Virus record (IMG/VR): IMGVR_UViG_3300023198_001009
Coordinates: 1-22,716 of that record
Origin: a virus
Strand: one strand, 5' to 3'
DNA: 22,716 nt
Shown here: positions 14,209-19,189 of the stretch, one piece after another
How positions within the stretch are numbered: position 1 is the stretch's first letter
How the letters are laid out: every line of letters begins with the position of its first letter
Position numbers and translations under genes: made by a program
The notes under the pieces: generated by a model
The model's input: only the letters and a program-made list of their open reading frames with translations
Databases searched by the model: none
What the model was told of the DNA's origin: nothing

Positions 14209-15491
14209 TTGATTTGTTGGCTAATTGTTAAAAAATCTTCGCAATTCAAAAACCTATTTCTAGTCATATCAAAAGCCAGATCAAAGCGCCCTGTGTCCCC
14301 GGATCTGTTTTTGGGGATTATGACCTCAACTCTTCCCTTTTCCTGTTTTTTGTCAAAAAACCACGCATGATAAAGCAAAATAATTGCGTGCGCATCAAAT
14401 TCAATTTGGCCGGACTCCCTCAAATCGGACATAACCGGGCGCTTATCCTGGCGGTTTTCAATTCCGCGGTTTAAGGAAGAAAGGACCAAAACAGGAACGT
14501 TCAGAATTTTAGCCATGCTTTTCAATCCTTTGCTCAAAGCGGAAACCGCTTCAAATCTGGAAATGTTTTTACCGGAAGTTTTGATATATTGTAAATAATC
14601 GATCACAACTAAATCCAAACCAACTTCCAATTTTTGACGGCGGCATTTTGAAAAGATTTTGCTCAAACTCAAATCCGGATAATCTTCAAACCAAACGTTT
14701 TTTGTTGAAACCTGGGCCATGGTTTCGGCCAAATCATTCATTTTGATTTTGTCCAGCCCCTTTTTTTCCTTCAATAGATTTGCTTTGATCCCTCCCTGGG
14801 CGGCAATTAAACGATCTGAAAGTTCCTCTTTGTCCATTTCCAAACTAAAAAACATTGTTTTAACCATGGATTTCATGGCAATATTTAGCGCCAGGGTTGT
14901 TTTTCCTGATCCGGGTGATCCGGCAAGCACGTACATTTTGCGCTTTTGGAGTCCAAACAATAATTCATCCAAACTGGTAAACCCGGTTTTCAAGCCCATT
15001 TTAGCGCCGTTATTGATTTCTTCATATTTTTTGGATGCCGCCTGCATTAAATCATGGGTACTTTGGGGCTTTTCTGTGATAGTGTCCTGATTCAGATTGA
15101 TGGCAAAGCTTTCAATTTCGGCAATTATTTCCGGTATTTGGTTTTCAGGCTTTGAGGTTAAATTATTGATTTCAGCGCAATGTTTGACAATTTTCCGCCT
15201 TAAGTATGCGTTTTTGACAATCTTCACGTTGTCACTTAATCCAAAAGTGCTATAAAGGGAAGTTTTGCAATTGAGCAAATAATCAAGGTGGTTTTGGATC
15301 AATCCGCCTTCAGTGATGTCCAACATATCAACGGATCCTTTTTCATCAAAAACCCTCCGGATTTCTTTATAAATCATTTGGTGTTTTGTGGTAAGAAAAT
15401 ACTCTGGCTTCAATTGATCAAAAGCTTCTAAACTCTGTTTATCATCCAAAAGAATACAGCCTAAAACGTGGCGCTCTGCTTTTTCAATCAC
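14205..15491 (-). CDS. Replicative DNA helicase, DnaB-like
   Basis: Hexameric 5'-3' helicase for phage DNA replication. With the GTG start at 15491 it has 428 residues. The N-terminal DnaB domain occupies about 1-105 (ERHVLGCILLDD, FLTTKHQMIYKEIRRVF). The RecA-like C-terminal domain follows TGFTSLDELLFGLQ. It carries Walker A GSPGSGKT (191-198), a helix with FFSLEMDKEELSDRL, Walker B VVIDYLQ (295-301), LSSLNRGIENR (338-348) in place of the usual LSQLNR, and SDLRESGQIEFDAHAI. GTG is preferred over an upstream ATG because AGGGGG stands about eight bases ahead and because the longer frame would overlap most of the initiator C terminus. It overlaps the O-like gene by eight bases. Confidence 0.93.
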   Translation of the reverse strand: MIEKAERHVLGCILLDDKQSLEAFDQLKPEYFLTTKHQMIYKEIRRVFDEKGSVDMLDITEGGLIQNHLDYLLNCKTSLYSTFGLSDNVKIVKNAYLRRKIVKHCAEINNLTSKPENQIPEIIAEIESFAINLNQDTITEKPQSTHDLMQAASKKYEEINNGAKMGLKTGFTSLDELLFGLQKRKMYVLAGSPGSGKTTLALNIAMKSMVKTMFFSLEMDKEELSDRLIAAQGGIKANLLKEKKGLDKIKMNDLAETMAQVSTKNVWFEDYPDLSLSKIFSKCRRQKLEVGLDLVVIDYLQYIKTSGKNISRFEAVSALSKGLKSMAKILNVPVLVLSSLNRGIENRQDKRPVMSDLRESGQIEFDAHAIILLYHAWFFDKKQEKGRVEVIIPKNRSGDTGRFDLAFDMTRNRFLNCEDFLTISQQIK

Positions 15492-16197
15492 GTTGGAGCC
15501 CCCTGATTGGTACTTTTTGCGTAAAACTGGAGGATGAGTTGAAAGGATTATTTTCCATTGGGGTATCCCAATCTTTCCAAAAATCATTCCTTAAAAAACG
15601 CTCCGGATCTTTTGGGTATGCATTATTTAAACCGTAATTTTTAGCGTTTTTTATAACCCGATCAATGTTTGACAGAGTTATTTTTTTAAAGTTTTTTAAT
15701 GAGGCTTTTTTACCAACCTTTTTCCCTTTCCTTTTTGGGTAAACTTCCCAAAATAACTCAAATTTTTGATCATAAATGTTTTTTTCTCCTTCCGTTTCCG
15801 TTTCCGTTTCCGTTTCCGTTTCCAACATTTTGTTTTTTCCTGCCTGCAGATGACCGTCACTTGTCAGGCAATTTTTTGGGGGATCTGGAAATTTGCTTTT
15901 TTTAGCCCTTAAACGCTGGTTAAATTCTGGAATTAGCAAATAAGGCTTGTTATTTGATTCATACTTAATAAGTAATTCCATTTTTATACATTCAGTTAAT
16001 AACCTATTTATATTGTTTACCGTCATTTTTGGCTTAAGGGGATACATTCTAGATTTAAGCATTAGTTCCCGCCCGTCAAACCGCCCGTGGTCATCTGCGC
16101 ATAAAATCAAGCGCACAAAAAAACACTCCGCCTCCGGGCTTAGTGCGTTGATTTTTTCAGAATCTAAAAAGCCATCTCTTATCATTCTTGTGGGCAT
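15484..16197 (-). CDS. O-like replication initiator/helicase loader
   Basis: Phage replication protein placed directly before the helicase, as in lambda-type O/P modules. The 237 residues fall into an N-terminal winged-helix-like domain (MPTRMIRDGFLDSEKINALS, CADDHGRFDGRELMLKSRMY, LLTECIKMELLIKYESNNKP), a hinge at about 100-140 containing the ETETETETETE tract, and a C-terminal domain (KFELFWEVYPKRKGKKVGKK, FKKITLSNIDRVIKNAKNYG, ERFLRNDFWKDW), the arrangement of O-family proteins that bind iterons and recruit helicase. ATG 16197 was chosen because it overlaps the HNH stop as TAATG and has AAAGGA upstream. The longer frame would run into HNH coding sequence. No origin iterons are obvious within the gene apart from the hexamer tract. 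Confidence 0.8.
   Translation of the reverse strand: MPTRMIRDGFLDSEKINALSPEAECFFVRLILCADDHGRFDGRELMLKSRMYPLKPKMTVNNINRLLTECIKMELLIKYESNNKPYLLIPEFNQRLRAKKSKFPDPPKNCLTSDGHLQAGKNKMLETETETETETEGEKNIYDQKFELFWEVYPKRKGKKVGKKASLKNFKKITLSNIDRVIKNAKNYGLNNAYPKDPERFLRNDFWKDWDTPMENNPFNSSSSFTQKVPIRGLQRD
15791..15823. repeat. Hexanucleotide tandem repeat (5.5 units) in the replication gene
   Basis: The unit TCCGTT is repeated five and a half times without a mismatch, giving Glu-Thr repeats in the hinge of the O-like protein. Units of six keep the frame, so slippage would change only hinge length. Confidence 0.95.
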
Positions 16198-16511
16198 TAT
16201 GGTCCTTTCAGGTTGTTGCATTGACTGCAAAGAGTTTGAAGATTTTGTTTCATGTTGCAAAGTTCGGCTCCTTTGTTTGTTATGCAATAATGTACTGATT
16301 TTATATGGTCTATTTCTAAGTTCAAACTAGTTCCGCAACGGTTACATTTATAATTATCCCTTTGGAAAATTATCTGTCTGACCAAAGGATTTTTAATAAA
16401 TCCGCTGGATGAATTACGCAAAGCTTTTATTGCATCATCCGGATCGGTATTGTCAAAAATCCTTTCCAAGGTTCTCTTTTGCGGGCTCCATTTTGGAAAA
16501 ACTTTTTTCAT
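16197..16511 (-). CDS. HNH endonuclease
   Basis: The 104-residue protein ends in a compact HNH zinc nuclease: RDNYKCNRCG (51-60) with C56 and C59, LEIDHIKSV with D68 and H69, then LQTLCSQCNNLKG (91-103) with C95, C98 and N100. The first 45 residues are a basic helical region (PQKRTLERIFD, DDAIKALRNSSSGF). HNH proteins of this size occur in phages both as packaging or replication helpers and as free-standing homing nucleases. Here it lies first after the structured non-coding segment and overlaps the O-like gene by TAATG, so it is integrated into the replication operon. Only GAG close to ATG serves as a ribosome binding site, and it lies in a repeat that can pair with an upstream hairpin loop. 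Confidence 0.85.
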   Translation of the reverse strand: MKKVFPKWSPQKRTLERIFDNTDPDDAIKALRNSSSGFIKNPLVRQIIFQRDNYKCNRCGTSLNLEIDHIKSVHYCITNKGAELCNMKQNLQTLCSQCNNLKGP

Positions 16512-16512
16512 T

Positions 16513-16616
16513 TCTCAACTTTTCGGCGCGGGCTCTGATAGGAAAGTTGAGTAACCTATCAGACTCACCTTGCGGTTAACCCTGCGCATTTTGAATTTTT
16601 ACAAATCTCAACTTTT
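16513..16616 (-). promoter_or_regulatory. Hairpin with loop complementary to two flanking repeats; possible start-site pseudoknot
   Basis: TCTGATAGG (16534-16542) and CCTATCAGA (16555-16563) form a perfect 9-bp stem around a 12-base loop. In the - strand RNA the loop contains CUCAACUUU. Its exact complement AAAGUUGAG occurs inside an 11-base direct repeat present on both sides, at 16606-16616 (upstream in the RNA) and 16513-16523 (just before the HNH ATG at 16511). The loop can therefore pair with the start site, hiding the only GAG near the ATG, or with the upstream copy, leaving it free. The same three sites could instead be DNA-binding boxes (two direct, one inverted). The base pairing is read directly; the switch function is inference. 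Confidence 0.55.
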
Positions 16617-16629
16617 GATTCTATTAATC

Positions 16630-16670
16630 TAATTCATTCGATCCCAAAAAAGCAACCCCCAAATGAATTA
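16630..16670. repeat. 9-bp inverted repeat with 23-base spacer
   Basis: TAATTCATT (16630-16638) and AATGAATTA (16662-16670) are perfect inverted repeats. The spacer contains a run of six A and a run of five C. It is AT-rich and could be a DNA operator or a weak RNA hairpin; it lies between the terminator-like hairpin and the HNH leader. Confidence 0.5.
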
Positions 16671-16683
16671 TTTTGAAAATAAC

Positions 16684-16711
16684 AAGGGCGGATCCTGCAG
16701 AACCCGCCCTT
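16684..16711 (-). terminator. Terminator-like hairpin upstream of the HNH/replication genes
   Basis: AAGGGCGG (16684-16691) and CCGCCCTT (16704-16711) make a perfect 8-bp GC-rich stem with a 12-base loop. On the - strand it is followed by GTTATTTTC, and on the + strand by TTTCTCTTTT, so it could stop RNA polymerase in either direction. For - strand transcripts it lies just after the multi-stem element at 16723-16804, as expected for an attenuator or for the end of a small RNA. Confidence 0.6.
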
Positions 16712-16722
16712 TTCTCTTTTAC

Positions 16723-16804
16723 GGGACCAGGTACCAACTTTGCACTAATTACCCAGCGTTCAAGTTGGATAGTCCGGAGCAAACCTTTACCTTTTTGCGG
16801 TCCC
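16723..16804 (-). ncRNA. Candidate structured RNA with closing stem and two inner hairpins
   Basis: GGGACC (16723-16728) pairs with GGTCCC (16799-16804) to close an 82-base element. Inside are CCAACTT (16734-16740) with AAGTTGG (16762-16768), loop 21 bases, and GCAAA (16779-16783) with TTTGC (16794-16798). Together they form a three-way junction. In the - direction the element is followed 12 bases later by the terminator-like hairpin at 16684-16711, so it could be a riboswitch-like attenuator or a small RNA of about 120-140 bases. There is no open reading frame of note across it. The strand is inferred from the neighbouring genes and the terminator; no known RNA family was recognised. Confidence 0.4.
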
Positions 16805-16954
16805 TATTGGGTTATTCTCTCATAATATACCTCAGTTAAATTTCAAGTTTTTAATTTCAGTCTACAGTATTAAGACAAGCATCTGATCAAATTATAAACA
16901 ATTCCCCACAACCACACAACCGAAAACTTTAACCATGCACCACATGAACCCGGA

Positions 16955-16978
16955 TCCGGCCAGGAAGGAAAGGCCGGA
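16955..16978. repeat. GC-rich hairpin after the coiled-coil gene
   Basis: TCCGGCC (16955-16961) and GGCCGGA (16972-16978) form a perfect 7-bp stem around a purine-only (+ strand) 10-base loop. It lies about 40 bases after the stop of the gene at 17017. There is no T-run after it on either strand, so it is not a canonical terminator. The remaining bases of 16805-17016 show only AT-rich sequence with a possible weak promoter. Confidence 0.5.
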
Positions 16979-17016
16979 CATTGCCAGGATTGAAAAGTTG
17001 CATTCAGGGATTGAGA

Positions 17017-17211
17017 TCATAAACTTAACCGTTTTTTAGCCAACCGATCAATTTCGTCCAGTTCAGACTCGATTTGCTTTAATTCTAAAACTTCTTTTTC
17101 TCTGAGTTTGACATATTGTTGTTTTTCTCTGAGTTTGACATATTTTTTAGCCAGTTTTCCCCGCCTAACTGAAAGATCCCTGTTGGTTTTGAACAATTCC
17201 CAAAATTTCAT
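17017..17211 (-). CDS. Small coiled-coil protein with internal 9-residue duplication
   Basis: Not recognised. The 64 residues are almost wholly charged helix (VLELKQIESELDEIDRLAKK). YVKLREK appears twice, nine residues apart, because of a 27-base tandem duplication. It overlaps the upstream 58-aa gene by ATGA and has GGGGGTG just ahead of its ATG. It is the last gene before the non-coding segment 16512-17016. Probably a small dimerising protein; no function assigned. Confidence 0.6.
   Translation of the reverse strand: MKFWELFKTNRDLSVRRGKLAKKYVKLREKQQYVKLREKEVLELKQIESELDEIDRLAKKRLSL
17095..17144. repeat. 27-bp period direct repeat within the coiled-coil gene
   Basis: Bases 17095-17117 and 17122-17144 are identical over 23 positions; the period of 27 keeps the frame (nine codons). 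It is a recent in-frame duplication in a heptad-like helix. Confidence 0.93.
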
Positions 17212-17384
17212 TTCACCCCCACAAACAAAATAACATTAACAACCTTCGCGCTGGACATTTTCCGAGCTTCCCGGAACGCTTCAATTTCGGTTTCAAACAA
17301 AATGGCTTCCGGGAGTTCCCCAAACTCTTTTGTTTTCGTGTTGGTGAGAAAATTCTCTTTTTTTTGTACTGCGTATCTTTTCAT
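17208..17384 (-). CDS. Small unknown protein (58 aa)
   Basis: Found by reading the gap between larger genes. ATG 17384 has AAGGAG six bases upstream, and the TGA overlaps the next start (ATGA). The 58 residues contain MKRYAVQKKENFLTNTKTKE, an acidic middle LPEAILFETEIEAFREARKM, and a strand-like end VVNVILFVGVK. The layout (short N-terminal strand, then a TEAEA-like helix, then KVVxV) is seen in small phage proteins of unknown role. No function is assigned. Confidence 0.65.
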   Translation of the reverse strand: MKRYAVQKKENFLTNTKTKEFGELPEAILFETEIEAFREARKMSSAKVVNVILFVGVK

Positions 17385-17397
17385 GGTTGCTCCTTGA

Positions 17398-17547
17398 TTA
17401 AAGTTCTTTCCATATGTATGTGGTGAAATAAAAAATCCATATTGACCAGCCCTTAAGTGTCAATTTTTCAGTTGACGCGCTCCATTTGTTTGTGATCCGG
17501 TGTTTTTTAAATGGGTTTCCTATTATGATTTTTTTCTGTATTTTCAT
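17398..17547 (-). CDS. Tiny unknown protein (49 aa)
   Basis: Found by reading the gap. ATG 17547 is preceded by CCAGGATC, and the stop TAA lies three bases from the AAGGAG of the following gene, giving typical spacing. The 49 residues are basic at first (KIQKKIIIGNPFKKHRITNK) and aromatic at the end (GWSIWIFYFTTYIWKEL), so the C-terminal half could lie at a membrane. Function unknown. It is weaker than its neighbours because it lacks a start/stop overlap. Confidence 0.5.
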   Translation of the reverse strand: MKIQKKIIIGNPFKKHRITNKWSASTEKLTLKGWSIWIFYFTTYIWKEL

Positions 17548-17559
17548 TTTTGATCCTGG

Positions 17560-17772
17560 TTAAACAATTTTGATAAGATAAGGAAGAAAGCCCGCCTCGG
17601 CTTGGTCCGTTAATAAAATTTCTTGGATTTGGCTTTCAAAGTGAGCAAGATCACCAACGGATCCCCAGTCACTTTCAGCTTTCAGATCTTCTTTTACGCT
17701 GGTAATCAATTCCTTTGCAGCTAGTAATTTTTTTGAGGCTTTAATCAGTTTTTTTAAATCGGCTTTTTTCAT
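17560..17772 (-). CDS. Small helical protein (70 aa), unknown
   Basis: Not recognised. The first half is a Lys/Leu-rich amphipathic helix (KKLIKASKKLLAAKELITSV), followed by an acidic helix (DLAHFESQIQEILLTDQAE) and a short hydrophobic end. It has a well-placed AAGGAGCTGAA upstream of ATG, identical to the leader of the gene at 18014-18193. Single-copy accessory protein of unknown role. Confidence 0.6.
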   Translation of the reverse strand: MKKADLKKLIKASKKLLAAKELITSVKEDLKAESDWGSVGDLAHFESQIQEILLTDQAEAGFLPYLIKIV

Positions 17773-17781
17773 TTCAGCTCC

Positions 17782-17979
17782 TTAATTGTTATGAATTAAT
17801 TGGAATATCATCTGTTTGTTTGAATGGGTACGATTAAAAATTACCATGAATGGGTTTATTTTGGAATTTGGATCTTTTAACAAAGCCTTTTTTTTAAGGT
17901 TATCCCATTCCACACTTAAATCATTTTTTTTGTTAATTGTGATTTGGGAAGAACCAGTAATTCTTATTATTTTTTCCAT
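17782..17979 (-). CDS. Small unknown protein (65 aa)
   Basis: Not recognised. The sequence mixes strand and helix (EKIIRITGSSQITINKKND, VEWDNLKKKALLK, NPFMVIFNRTHSN). GGGATC lies before ATG 17979 at normal spacing. It is nine bases upstream of the next gene and probably on the same transcript. Confidence 0.55.
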   Translation of the reverse strand: MEKIIRITGSSQITINKKNDLSVEWDNLKKKALLKDPNSKINPFMVIFNRTHSNKQMIFQLIHNN

Positions 17980-18013
17980 TTTTGATCCCTTGGGGCTTTC
18001 GCCCCGGTTTGGT

Positions 18014-18193
18014 TTATATCGCTGTTACCGCATCGCAAGGAAGCCAGAGTTCTCCGCGTGATGTTTCGCCGAAATTGTCCGGGTTTACGCTTTTAAGTTG
18101 ATAACCCTCGGTTCCGTCTATTGTGCGATTACCCAAAATTAAAAATGTTCCTGCTTTATTTCCTTTGCAATATCCGCTTGTTTCGTTTGTCAT
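18014..18193 (-). CDS. Small unknown protein (59 aa)
   Basis: Not recognised by name; the order YCKGNKAGTFLILGNRTIDG, then EGYQLKSVNPDNFGETS, then GELWLPCDAV looks like a compact beta domain of about 60 residues that I associate with small phage or plasmid proteins. I start at ATG 18193, not at the longer frame, because CCAAGGAGCTGAA stands directly before it and because a possible promoter overlaps the extra upstream codons. It is the first gene after the terminator at 18402-18457. Confidence 0.6.
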   Translation of the reverse strand: MTNETSGYCKGNKAGTFLILGNRTIDGTEGYQLKSVNPDNFGETSRGELWLPCDAVTAI

Positions 18194-18262
18194 TTCAGCT
18201 CCTTGGTTTGTTGTGTTGTTCATGTACCAAAGATACCGCCTTTCAAACCAGATCTCCAATTG

Positions 18263-18290
18263 TTTATATCTATCAAAAACCCACATACAA
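18263..18290 (-). promoter_or_regulatory. Possible sigma70-type promoter for the small-gene cluster
   Basis: On the - strand TTGTAT (18290-18285) is followed after 16 bases by TATAAA (18268-18263), with a start expected near 18255, about 60 bases before ATG 18193. It lies immediately after the terminator 18402-18457, where a new promoter would be needed. The rest of the stretch 18194-18461 has no gene I can support. The boxes match by eye only. Confidence 0.35.
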
Positions 18291-18401
18291 GCGCTTTTAA
18301 TATCGTTTACCTATCACCAAAAATTAAACCGGCGAAAACAGAATAAAAAAGGAAGTGAATTTATTTATTTATCAAAACTCAGGGTGAAAAATAAATTGAA
18401 A

Positions 18402-18457
18402 GGCGCTGATCCTGGTTGTTAATTGGGTATTTGAGTATGATGGGCAGGACCAGCGCC
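18402..18457 (-). terminator. Bidirectional terminator-like hairpin
   Basis: GGCGCTG (18402-18408) pairs with CAGCGCC (18451-18457), and after a 2x2 internal loop CCTG (18411-18414) pairs with CAGG (18445-18448). That is 11 base pairs with a 30-base loop. On the - strand it follows the stop at 18462 by four bases and is succeeded by a T-rich stretch (TTTCAATTTATTTTTC). On the + strand TTATTTTTT follows. It would end the upstream early transcript and separate it from the small-gene cluster. Confidence 0.6.
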
Positions 18458-18461
18458 GGGG

Positions 18462-19106
18462 TTATTTTTTAATGTCTTTTTCCGCAACCCTCCAAATCCT
18501 GAAACCCTCATCAACCTTCCGGCAAAGCAATTTGATTTTTAAGCGTTCCGCAGATTTGCGCATACTCCACATTGGACTTGTTTTGGCTTTGATTAAAACC
18601 GAATCTCCGATCTCCATAGCTCCAACAATCTGGGACCATTTTCCCCAGTGATTGGAAGGAATGGGGATCCCCCTTTCAATTTTTACGCCGGCAATTTCTT
18701 TGACAACTTTTGGGGCTCCAATAAACTCCATTCCCTGATCCTCTTGTTTTTTTAAAACTTTCTTTTCATAGCTTTTTTTGGCCGCCCCGGAAGGTTTCCC
18801 GCCTTGGCTTAATGGCCGGTTTTGTGGCGGCTTGTATCTCAATTCAGTAAAAATATATTTCAAACGCCCGTCATTAAATTCTAAGGCAAAATGGGACATT
18901 TTCCCCAGCTGGGCAATGAGATCCGCCCGTTCTCCGCTGCTGAAACCTGGATGATAAATAATATCATAAAGCCATGTGGCGTTTTTATGGTTTTCAGCAT
19001 TGAACAATTTCCGGGAATGATCCGTGGTGACTTTTGCTTGAACTCGGTATTTTCCAAACAGAGCTTTAAGTTTGGTGATTGCTTCCTGGGGTGGGTTGTT
19101 TGCCAT
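18462..19106 (-). CDS. Unknown 214-aa early protein with C-terminal conserved-looking domain
   Basis: Not recognised by name. Residues 1-75 are helical (AITKLKALFGKYRVQAKVTT, GERADLIAQLGKMSHFALEF), about 90-125 is a Pro/Lys-rich linker, and 140-214 form a small beta domain: GIPIPSNHWGKWSQIVGAME, IGDSVLIKAKTSPMWSMRKS, LLCRKVDEGFRIWRV. The last domain, with GDS near a strand and a final R-(I/V)-WR, resembles a small module found repeatedly in phage early proteins and often joined to DNA-binding parts, so nucleic-acid binding is plausible. AAAGGA stands before ATG 19106. It is the last gene before the terminator 18402-18457 and has a hairpin-rich leader. Confidence 0.65.
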   Translation of the reverse strand: MANNPPQEAITKLKALFGKYRVQAKVTTDHSRKLFNAENHKNATWLYDIIYHPGFSSGERADLIAQLGKMSHFALEFNDGRLKYIFTELRYKPPQNRPLSQGGKPSGAAKKSYEKKVLKKQEDQGMEFIGAPKVVKEIAGVKIERGIPIPSNHWGKWSQIVGAMEIGDSVLIKAKTSPMWSMRKSAERLKIKLLCRKVDEGFRIWRVAEKDIKK

Positions 19107-19129
19107 TGTTATTCCTTTGTTTAAATCGG

Positions 19130-19189
19130 CCCCGCAGCGTTATTGCCACGGGGTCGATCCGGGGCGCAAACGTAGCGCACGAACGCCCC
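19130..19189 (-). promoter_or_regulatory. Two GC-rich hairpins in the leader of the 18462-19106 gene
   Basis: In - strand order, CGCCCC/GGGGCG (19184-19189 with 19161-19166, inner CGT/ACG) is followed by CGGGG/CCCCG (19149-19153 with 19130-19134, inner GC/GC and a 2x2 CA/CA internal loop). No T-run follows either, so these are not standard terminators. They lie between the methyltransferase stop and the next ribosome binding site and may influence mRNA stability or translation. The GC content stands out from the surroundings. Confidence 0.45.

Noticed and set aside
14719-15090. + strand open frame opposite the helicase gene.
   Set aside because: Antisense to the conserved Walker A region of DnaB; no independent coding signal.
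16723-16804. Resemblance to a class I cyclic di-GMP riboswitch (GGGACCGCAAA and CCGGACTA words on the - strand).
   Set aside because: Only short words match; the order and spacing of the conserved core and tetraloop receptor do not fit, so no family is assigned.
16680-16830. Possible tRNA or tmRNA (GGTTC-like word within the hairpin at 16684-16711).
   Set aside because: No cloverleaf with D-arm, anticodon arm and CCA-end spacing can be drawn.
16822-16846. - strand promoter with TTGAAA and TATTAT before the structured RNA.
   Set aside because: The spacer is only 13 bases, and no better -35 box is found at the right distance; a promoter may exist but cannot be placed.
16935-17039. A + strand reading frame of 34 codons (starting MHHMNPDPARKERPDIARIE) opposite the early genes.
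   Set aside because: No ribosome binding site, antisense to the end of a better-supported gene, and part of it is the 7-bp GC-rich hairpin; not enough to call a gene.
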